A DNA stretch of 8,291 nt, from the NCBI GenBank assembly GCA_026994095.1, contig JALWRU010000082.1, positions 1-8,291 on the forward strand, given 5' to 3'. The position numbers and the translations under genes are program-made. The DNA is from Nitrospira sp. (GTDB taxonomy: Bacteria > Nitrospirota > JACRHL01). Numbering within the stretch: the stretch's first letter is position 1; each line of letters begins with the position of its first letter. Shown here piece after piece: positions 1 through 6,700 of the stretch. The notes beneath the pieces are model-generated. The model worked only from the letters and a program-made list of their open reading frames with translations. It did not search any database and was not told the origin of the DNA.

Positions 1-1482
1 GCGGCGCTGGATACCATCAAGTCGCAACTGGCGATCTTTAAAAAGGCCCAGCAGGAAGTTGAGCAGATCAGTGGTACGCTGGCCAACCTGCCCGCCAACC
101 AACTACTACTGACCCAGGCGGCACCACTGGCAGACAAGATGATCGCCGCCATTACCCGGATGATCGATCTGGAAAGGCAACAGCCCGCGACCGAAGCACG
201 CAAGCAGCTACTGGGAGATATGGCCGATGTACGCGGCGCTACCGGCATGGCGTTGGCTAACATTCGCGCCTATCTATTGACCGGCGACCCGCCCTTTCAA
301 CAACAGTTTGACCACTACTGGCGCAAGAACGACACCAGTTTCAACCGGTTGAGCAAGCAGGCCAACCTGTTTACCGCCGACCAGAAGACTGCATTTGCAA
401 GCCTGTTGTCGGCGCGCACCCAGTTTGTGCCGCTGCCGCAACAGATGTTTGAGATTCGCAGCAGCAAGCAGTGGAATCAGGCCAATTATCTGCTGGCAAC
501 CCAGGCCGCCCCGGCTGCCCAGCAGATTGATAAGGTATTGGCACCGCTAATGACGTCCCAGTTGCAGCAGGCGGCAGACGACAGCGCCCGCGCCCATCGG
601 GCCAGCAAGATTATGGCCATCACCCTGCTGGCGGCCACCCTGCTCACCCTGCTGCTGGCAGGCTGGGTCGGTTATCTGTTGACCGACGATATCAAGCGGC
701 GGCTGGACAGTGTCCATGAGAGCATCTCGGTGATGGCTGAAAGCACCAGCGAGATCACGACCGGCAACACCGACCTGGCCTACCGCACCGAGCAACAGGC
801 AGCAGCACTCCAGCAGACCGCCGCCTCCATGGAGCAGATTACCGCCACCGTCAAACAGACCGCCGAGAATGCCAAAAATGCCAACGATCTGGCGCGGGAA
901 GCCTCCGAGGGGGCCATGCGTGGCAGTCAGGCACTGGGAGATACGGTGGCCGCCATGTCAGAAATCACACAGGCCTCTGCCGAGATTTCGGAGATCATCA
1001 ACGTCATTGAGAACATCGCCTTCCAGACCAATCTGCTGGCCCTGAACGCCGCTGTTGAGGCCGCCCGTGCGGGTGATGCCGGGTCGGGTTTTGCGGTGGT
1101 GGCCGAAGAGGTGCGCAGTCTGGCCCAGCGCACGGCTGACTCGGCCACCGAGATCAAGGCGCTGATTCAGGAGTCAGAGATCAAGGTGGATGTGGGCAAC
1201 GACATGGTGGTCCGCACCGGTGAGGCGTTAAGCCAGATGGTGGCCCATGTGGACAACGTGGCTGAACTGGTCGAGGGCATCTCCATCGCCGCGCAGGAGC
1301 AGGCTCAGGGAGTTCACGAGGTCAATATCGCCATCAGCCATATGGATGAAGTAACCCAGCAGAACGCCTCTCTGGTGCAGGAAGTCTCCAGCACCTCCGG
1401 GGTGATGTCGAAAGAGGCCCTGTCGCTGGCCGAGGCCATGGACGAGCTACAACACGGCACGCCTCAACTCGACGAGGTTTAA
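1..1482 (+). CDS. Methyl-accepting chemotaxis protein, 5' truncated, no HAMP domain apparent
   Basis: The frame is open from base 1, so the true start lies upstream; 493 residues are visible. It is a membrane receptor that senses a ligand and controls the CheA/CheW kinase. Numbering from base 1, residues 1-203 are an all-helical periplasmic region resembling the helical bimodular or four-helix sensors of proteobacterial transducers (motifs ADVRGATGMALANIRAYLLTG, then PLPQQMF). Residues 204-227 are a hydrophobic membrane segment. The cytoplasmic coiled coil follows, with Tar-like methylation-helix text (GNTDLAYRTEQQ, QQTAASMEQ) near 255-280 and the conserved hairpin tip beginning ENIAFQTNLLALNAAVEAAR at residue 337. 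Only about 28 residues separate the membrane segment from GNTDL, where E. coli Tar has roughly 76, so a HAMP domain appears to be missing. There is no C-terminal NWETF-type CheR tether. The family assignment is very secure; the ligand is unknown. Confidence 0.95.
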   Translation, partial: AALDTIKSQLAIFKKAQQEVEQISGTLANLPANQLLLTQAAPLADKMIAAITRMIDLERQQPATEARKQLLGDMADVRGATGMALANIRAYLLTGDPPFQQQFDHYWRKNDTSFNRLSKQANLFTADQKTAFASLLSARTQFVPLPQQMFEIRSSKQWNQANYLLATQAAPAAQQIDKVLAPLMTSQLQQAADDSARAHRASKIMAITLLAATLLTLLLAGWVGYLLTDDIKRRLDSVHESISVMAESTSEITTGNTDLAYRTEQQAAALQQTAASMEQITATVKQTAENAKNANDLAREASEGAMRGSQALGDTVAAMSEITQASAEISEIINVIENIAFQTNLLALNAAVEAARAGDAGSGFAVVAEEVRSLAQRTADSATEIKALIQESEIKVDVGNDMVVRTGEALSQMVAHVDNVAELVEGISIAAQEQAQGVHEVNIAISHMDEVTQQNASLVQEVSSTSGVMSKEALSLAEAMDELQHGTPQLDEV

Positions 1483-1487
1483 CCCGA

Positions 1488-2192
1488 TTAGCCCACCAGA
1501 TCGCAGACCGCATCGACAACCTGCTGCGGGTCCATCTGGCTGCTGTCGATCAAGACGGCGTCTGCAGCCTGTTTGAGCGGCGCGATGGTACGGCTTTTAT
1601 CGGCCTCGTCACGGCGCTCGATCTGCGCCTGAAGAATCGCCAGCTCCGGCACCGGCTCCCCCTTTTCGGCCAACTCGCCCTGACGGCGCACCGCCCGCAC
1701 CGCCGAGTCCGCATCCAGATAGACCTTCACGTCGGCGTTGGGCAGCACCACCGTGCCGATGTCGCGCCCGTCCAGCACCACCCCGCCCCTGGCCCCCATC
1801 TGTTGCTGCAAATTGAGCAGCCGCGCCCGCACCCACGGCACCGCCGACACCAGTGAGGCCAGCGTGGCCAGCCGTTGGGTACGCAGCAGATCGGTCACAT
1901 CAACCCCGTCCAGAATCACCCGACCGTGGCCGTTGGCATCCTGCTGCAAGGTCAACGACAGGGTTTCACACAGCCGCTCCAGCGCATTGTCGTCATCCGG
2001 GTCGATGCCCTCCCGGTCGACCTTCAGCGCCACCGCCCGGTAGAGCGCGCCGGTATCCAGATAGAGCAGACCCAGCCGTGCAGCCACGGCGCGGGCGACC
2101 GTGCTTTTGCCCGCCCCGGAAGGGCCGTCGATGGCGATCACTGGCGCGCTGACCGGAGGGGTAGAAGAGTCTGTGGAGGCCGGTGAATTCAT
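1488..2192 (-). CDS. cmk: Cytidylate kinase
   Basis: This soluble enzyme phosphorylates CMP and dCMP with ATP in pyrimidine nucleotide recycling. The chosen start gives 234 residues, close to the family's usual 225-230. The P-loop GPSGAGKST lies at residues 23-31. It is followed by the nucleotide-binding segment LYLDTGALYRAVAL, the GRDIGTVVLPNADVKVYLDA core and the lid/C-terminal signature RRDEADKSRTIAPL with A.DAVLIDSS, all typical of Cmk. The frame stays open 142 codons further upstream, but that part has no family similarity and would cross the likely promoter. The ATG at 2192 places the P-loop at the normal distance from the N-terminus. The Shine-Dalgarno is weak (GAG about 7 nt upstream). 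The gene converges on the chemotaxis receptor with a 5-bp gap and is divergent from the channel gene. It is not followed by rpsA, its common neighbour in proteobacteria. Confidence 0.95.
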   Translation of the reverse strand: MNSPASTDSSTPPVSAPVIAIDGPSGAGKSTVARAVAARLGLLYLDTGALYRAVALKVDREGIDPDDDNALERLCETLSLTLQQDANGHGRVILDGVDVTDLLRTQRLATLASLVSAVPWVRARLLNLQQQMGARGGVVLDGRDIGTVVLPNADVKVYLDADSAVRAVRRQGELAEKGEPVPELAILQAQIERRDEADKSRTIAPLKQAADAVLIDSSQMDPQQVVDAVCDLVG

Positions 2193-2225
2193 GAATCGCT
2201 CAAAACAGGGGCGGCAAAAACAGCG

Positions 2226-2255
2226 ATTATAGCGGCTATCCAGAGAGCAGACCAA
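2226..2255 (-). promoter_or_regulatory. Candidate sigma70 promoter for cmk
   Basis: On the minus strand a perfect TATAAT -10 box occupies 2231-2226. A partial -35 box TTGGTC sits at 2255-2250, 18 bp upstream. Transcription would begin near 2219, giving a leader of about 27 nt before the cmk ATG. The -35 matches consensus only in its TTG half. This is sequence matching only. Confidence 0.5.
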
Positions 2256-2332
2256 CGGTAGACAAGCCCGGTCGCCACCATCCTGCAGCCAGATCACAAC
2301 CGGCAGATGCACAAAACGAATGGGGTAGACGG

Positions 2333-2362
2333 ATGCCATCGCCCCCCCGGCTGGGGTACAGT
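2333..2362 (+). promoter_or_regulatory. Weak candidate promoter for the MscS-family gene
   Basis: ATGCCA (2333-2338) and TACAGT (2357-2362) each match four of six sigma70 consensus positions, with an 18-bp spacer. A start near 2369 would place the hairpin at 2378-2392 in the 5' leader. Such matches arise by chance easily, so this is only a suggestion. Confidence 0.25.
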
Positions 2363-2377
2363 AGACCACGCTCAACC

Positions 2378-2392
2378 GGGGCAGCCTGCCCC
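2378..2392 (+). other. Compact GC-rich hairpin just before the MscS-family ribosome binding site
   Basis: GGGGCA (2378-2383) pairs perfectly with TGCCCC (2387-2392) around a GCC triloop. The stem ends 5 nt before the AAAGG-type Shine-Dalgarno (2399-2403) of the GTG start at 2410. There is no T-run, so it is not an intrinsic terminator. It could tune translation initiation of the channel, which is inference from position alone. Confidence 0.4.
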
Positions 2393-2409
2393 CACCTGAA
2401 AGGCCCGCC

Positions 2410-3705
2410 GTGGAAGCGCTCTGGACCCAAACCCTGACCTGGCTGCAAAGCCAGCTCTTGAATACCAACACAGCGGTACAGGCGTTGTGGATCGTGACGG
2501 CGCTGGCGATCGGTTTTGTGGGGGCCATCCGGCCCCGCAACCGGCTGATTCGCTGGCGCGACGGGCTGCCCGCACGGGCCTGGGTCCGCCCGCCGGTATC
2601 GGCCCTGTGTGATGCCATGTCGCCAGCGCTGGCGCTGGTGGTGTTGTGGCTCTATCCGTTCTTTGGTGACTACTTTGGTTACGGCCAGCGGCTGGTGCAG
2701 GCGGCGGTCAGTCTGGCGATTGCGTGGATTGCCATCCGCGCCGGGGCCGCCCTGATCCGCGACCGCAATCTCGCGCGGGCGGTGGCCATCATTGCATGGA
2801 CACTGGCGGCACTGCATATTACCGGGCTGACCACGCCGTTGATTGGCGGGCTGGATGCGCTGGCCATCAATGTGGGTGAGTCGCGCATTTCGGTCTGGAC
2901 GGCGCTCACCACCACCCTGGCGCTGGTGGTGTTCCTGTGGCTGGCGGTGGCATTGGCCGGGCTGGCAGAACGGCAGTTGCAGCATGTGAGCATGTTGCCC
3001 TCCAGCCTGCGGGTGCTGCTGGGCAAACTGGTACGTATCGTACTGCTGTCGCTGGCCTTTTTGATGGGCCTGAACACGGTCGGGGTCGACCTGTCGGCGC
3101 TGGCGGTGTTTGGCGGTGCGGTCGGTGTCGGTATCGGTTTTGGCCTGCAAAAGGTCATCGGTAACTTTATCAGCGGCATTATTCTGCTGGCCGACCGCAG
3201 CATCAAACCGGGCGACGTGATCGCCGTGGGCGACAGCTACGGCTGGGTCAAGCACTTGAATACCCGTCATGTGTCGGTGGTCACCAGAGACGGCAAAGAG
3301 CACCTGATACCCAACGAGCTGTTAATCACTGAAACGGTAGAGAACTGGTCCTACTCCGATAACAACATCCGCCTGCGGCTGCCGGTGGGCATCTCGTATA
3401 ACGCCGACCCGCGTGAGGCCATTGGCTTGATGAACGAGGCCGCCGGCGAGTGTCAACGGGTGCTTGAAAACCCCGCCCCGGTGACCCTGCTGACCGGCTT
3501 TGGCGATAATTCGGTCGATCTGGAGTTGCGCTTCTGGATCTCCGACCCGGCTGCCGGGGTCAGCAACGTCAAGAGCCAGGTCCTTTTGGGCATCTGGGAC
3601 AAACTCAAACAGGCCGATATTGAAATCCCCTTCCCCCAGCGGGATGTGCATGTGCGCTCCATGCCTGAACCTGCGCCTCCTGAGGCCACTGCTGAAAGCA
3701 GTTGA
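2410..3705 (+). CDS. MscS-family small-conductance mechanosensitive channel
   Basis: This predicted inner-membrane channel opens under membrane tension to release solutes during osmotic downshock. It has 431 residues, against 286 for E. coli MscS, and the extra length is additional N-terminal membrane segments. Hydrophobic stretches lie near 22-40, 63-84, 92-116, 121-140, 163-185 and 205-223. The pore-lining TM3 covers about 231-262, with the family signature GVGIGFGLQKVIGNFISGII, followed by ADRSIKPGD and the beta domain (HLIPNELLITETVENWS). Aligning on the LQ pair, the E. coli gate leucines 105 and 109 correspond to V240 and F244, and the G113 hinge to K248. The GTG start is supported by GAAAGG (2398-2403) with 6-nt spacing. 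The C-terminal tail (PEPAPPEATAESS) is probably disordered. The gene is divergent from cmk and 86 bp upstream of the large lipoprotein gene. Confidence 0.93.
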   Translation: MEALWTQTLTWLQSQLLNTNTAVQALWIVTALAIGFVGAIRPRNRLIRWRDGLPARAWVRPPVSALCDAMSPALALVVLWLYPFFGDYFGYGQRLVQAAVSLAIAWIAIRAGAALIRDRNLARAVAIIAWTLAALHITGLTTPLIGGLDALAINVGESRISVWTALTTTLALVVFLWLAVALAGLAERQLQHVSMLPSSLRVLLGKLVRIVLLSLAFLMGLNTVGVDLSALAVFGGAVGVGIGFGLQKVIGNFISGIILLADRSIKPGDVIAVGDSYGWVKHLNTRHVSVVTRDGKEHLIPNELLITETVENWSYSDNNIRLRLPVGISYNADPREAIGLMNEAAGECQRVLENPAPVTLLTGFGDNSVDLELRFWISDPAAGVSNVKSQVLLGIWDKLKQADIEIPFPQRDVHVRSMPEPAPPEATAESS

Positions 3706-3718
3706 CCAAACGGCCAAC

Positions 3719-3737
3719 TGGCGCAACCGGTTGCCCA
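3719..3737. promoter_or_regulatory. Perfect 12-bp palindrome (extended dyad), operator-like
   Basis: GCAACCGGTTGC at 3723-3734 is a perfect self-complementary 12-mer. TGG (3719-3721) and CCA (3735-3737) extend the dyad to 15 pairs if C3722 bulges. It lies in the short gap between the channel stop and the lipoprotein start, just upstream of -10-like sequences. With no loop and no T-run it suits a dimeric regulator site better than a terminator. No regulator can be named. Confidence 0.35.
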
Positions 3738-3759
3738 TGTGCTATGTTTGAAGCAGTCG

Positions 3760-3765
3760 TAAAAT
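3760..3765 (+). promoter_or_regulatory. Possible -10 box for the lipoprotein gene
   Basis: TAAAAT at 3760-3765 matches five of six consensus -10 bases and would start transcription near 3772, giving a leader of about 20 nt. No convincing -35 is seen at normal spacing: TTGCCC at 3731 is 23 bp away. A second candidate, extended -10 TGC-TATGTT (3740-3748), also lacks a clear -35. The gene may instead be read through from the channel gene. Confidence 0.25.
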
Positions 3766-3791
3766 TTGTGTCTGTCTCGGGGGGGATCGTG

Positions 3792-6700
3792 ATGAGTAAC
3801 TCGCTAAAAAATGCGTGGGGCGGGATGTTGCCGATTGTCGGTGCCCTGTCACTGGCGTTGCTGTTGGCAGCCTGTGGAGGCGGCGGGGGCGGAGACTCGA
3901 TCCTCGTGCCCACCGACGACTTCGATGGTGACGGCCTCACCAACGGTGATGAAACCACCCTCTACTTTACCTCTCCGCGGATTGCCGACACCGACGGCGA
4001 CGGCTTTGACGACTTTGATGAGGTCATTACCAAGGGGTTTAATGCCGGGGCCAATCCCTACCGCTTCAACCCGCTGATCGCCGACCTGCCCAAACTGGAA
4101 GTTGAGGTTCAGCAGACCCCGGTGATTGGCTACAAGATCACCAGCGGTAGTGCTCAGACCGCCGACATCGCCACCACCCGTGGCACCCTCACCAGTACCT
4201 CCCGCTCCACCAGTCTTGGCGGCAGTGTCACGGTGGGGGTCGAGGCCTCCACCAGCGCCAGCGCCAGTGTGGGTCTCACCGGACCGTCGGCATCGGTGGA
4301 GCAGTCGGTGACCGTATCGGCCTCGTCCACCATCAGTTATGACAGCACCACCACCACCGAAAACCAGTCCACCTGGAACCAGATGCGCTCTAGCGGGGTG
4401 GAGAACTCCACCTCCAAAACCGGTGGATACATGCGGGTCAATCTGGTGATTCGGAACACCGGTAATATCGCCTTTACGATTCAAAGCCTGAAACTTTCTT
4501 CCACCACCAGCGGTCGTAACGAACCGTTTGGCGCCCTGGCCAATCTGGAGTTTATGGGCACAACCTCGCCCTTTCCGGTCAGCCTCTCCAGCGCCCAGTC
4601 CGGCAACAATACCTCCGGCCCGGTGGTGTTCTCCCACGAAGCGCTGGACCTGACTACGGTGCGCACCCTGCTCAACGAGTCGCGCTCGATTTCGGTGCGA
4701 CCCAACCTGTTTGAACTGACCGACGGCAGTGGCAATCCGGTGGCCTTTCAGCGGGACGACGTGGACTCCCGCACCGCCAAGGTGTTGATCGACTTTGGCG
4801 GTAACGGTCCCTCCGAACTGCATCAGGTCTCCACCAACAACGTGCCCGGCACCTTTGGCCACACCCTGGCAGAACTGCTGAATGCCCCCTTTCTGAGTGT
4901 ACCCCACACCACCACCGCCGCCGGTCTTGCCACGGTCCGTACCATTGGTGCGGCACCGGGACGGTGGGTCATCAACCGGGTGCGCGACAACGGCACATCG
5001 AAAGACCAGACCCTGTTCGACCCGGATGTGGCCGCCTATTCACTGGCCAGTATCAACGTGCTGGCCGGGGACGAGATCAGTCTGGTCTACCTGGAAGACC
5101 CGGACGGCGACGGCCTTGGCTATCGCGAAGAGATCCTCAACGGTACCGATCCGGCGGTGGCCGATACCGACGGCGACGGCCTCTCTGATTTTGAAGAAGT
5201 CCGCACCAGTTGGACGGTCAATGCGATCAACGCCATTGACCCTAACCGTTACCCGACGGAGGTCTATTCTTCACCGGTCGACAGCGACTACGACGGTGAC
5301 AATGTGCCGGACAACCTTGAGCGACAAAAAGGGCTCGACCCCTTCAACGACGACACCGACGGCGACACGGTCAAGGACGATGTCGATCCGGTGCTCGACG
5401 GTGCCTCGCCCATTGCGGTAACCCTGAATCTGGTGGTACGGGACGGCCTCAAGGCCACCTTGAGTGGCGCCCTGACCGCGATCTTCCCACGGGTGGTCGC
5501 CAGCGCCACCATCGACTGGGGTGACGGCTCCACCCCGGAGATGTTCACCACCGCCCCCGGTGGCAACCCCTCCATTGAGATCAACCCGGAAATCACCCAC
5601 ACCTATGCTGCGGCAGGTGCCTACACCGTCACCGTAAACGCCGCCAACGACGCGACCACACCCGACACGGTGATGCAGACCTCCACGGTGCGCTTTACCC
5701 AGCCGAGCCGCATTACCGGCGCGTTGTCTTATAACGTGGGCTGGCGAACACGCAAGCATATCCGCGAAGTGGTCGATATCAATGGCGACGGCTTCGACGA
5801 CATCGTCGGCTTTGCCAACGTCGGTGTGCATGTGGCCCTGGGCTCCGCCAGCGGCTTTGCTGGCACTGACGCCGCTTCCGCCTTTACCCAGTGGTCCTCC
5901 GACTGGGGTACCAATGGGGGCTATCCAAGTGTTGACTACACCCGTCTGTTGGTGGACATCGACGGTGATGGCGATCTGGATATTGTCGGGGTCAACAGTT
6001 CAGGACAGATCCACTATGCGGTCAACAACAGCACCGGTGCCGGGACCGACGACTTCGGCCCCAAGGTGCTGGTGGGGACCGTCAGCTACCTGACCAAGAA
6101 CTCGCTGTTCGTGGTCGATGTGGACAACAACGCCCTGCTGGATATCGTCCATATCGGCAGTGGGAGCAGCATCCAGGTGTTCCGGCAAAATACCAGCCTC
6201 ACTTTCGGGGCCAGTCCGGCACTCACCGCCCACGCATGGCCGTCGGTCCCTTCGGGCAATGCAGCCTACCCGGACCGGACGTTTTACCCCATTGAGGCGG
6301 CCGATCTGGACGGCGACAACTGTGCTGATCTGATGCTGTTTGGCTACAGTGCCACCTACACCCGGCGGTCCCTGTGCAACGGCAGTTATGCCGCTGGCTG
6401 GACCCAGTTGACGACCGCCTATGACTATAGCAGTGGGTGGCGGGTCGGCACACACAAACGCTTCGTGACCGACATCAATAACGATGGCAAACCGGACATT
6501 ATCGCCTTCTCCAGCAGCAATGTAACAGCCAAGCTCAATACCTCTACCGTCGGTACGATCGGGTTCTCCCCCGTCGCCCAGTGGAGTTCACAATGGGGCT
6601 CCAGCAGCGGTTGGAAGGACAACTTTAATACCGTCGTCTTCATCGGCGCCTTCCCCCAGATAAAGACAACACGCGGTATCTACCCGCGCTATATGACAGA

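Noticed and set aside
1488..2618. The full 376-residue open frame as cytidylate kinase
   Set aside because: The first 142 codons show no family similarity and cross a perfect -10 box. The ATG at 2192 gives the normal kinase length.
2236..3303. 355-codon open frame on the minus strand opposite the channel gene
   Set aside because: Its composition is Gln/His/Arg-rich with no recognisable domain, and it lies opposite a clear MscS gene. It is a GC-rich shadow frame.
3702..3791. TTG start overlapping the channel stop as the lipoprotein start
   Set aside because: It would bury the signal peptide 30 residues in. The ATG at 3792 places a textbook lipoprotein signal at the N-terminus.
3849..4907. 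352-codon open frame on the minus strand opposite the lipoprotein gene
   Set aside because: It is a Gly/His/Val-rich shadow of the Thr/Ser/Asp-rich coding strand, without motifs or a ribosome binding site context.
3985..5190. Recurring GACGGCGACGGC stretches as a DNA repeat or CRISPR-like array
   Set aside because: They are irregularly spaced codons for DGDG calcium loops inside one reading frame, so the repetition is at protein level.
5271..5831. 186-codon minus-strand open frame opposite the calcium-loop and PKD region
   Set aside because: It is Val/Gly/Asp-rich, produced by complementing GAC/GGC-rich codons, with no family resemblance.
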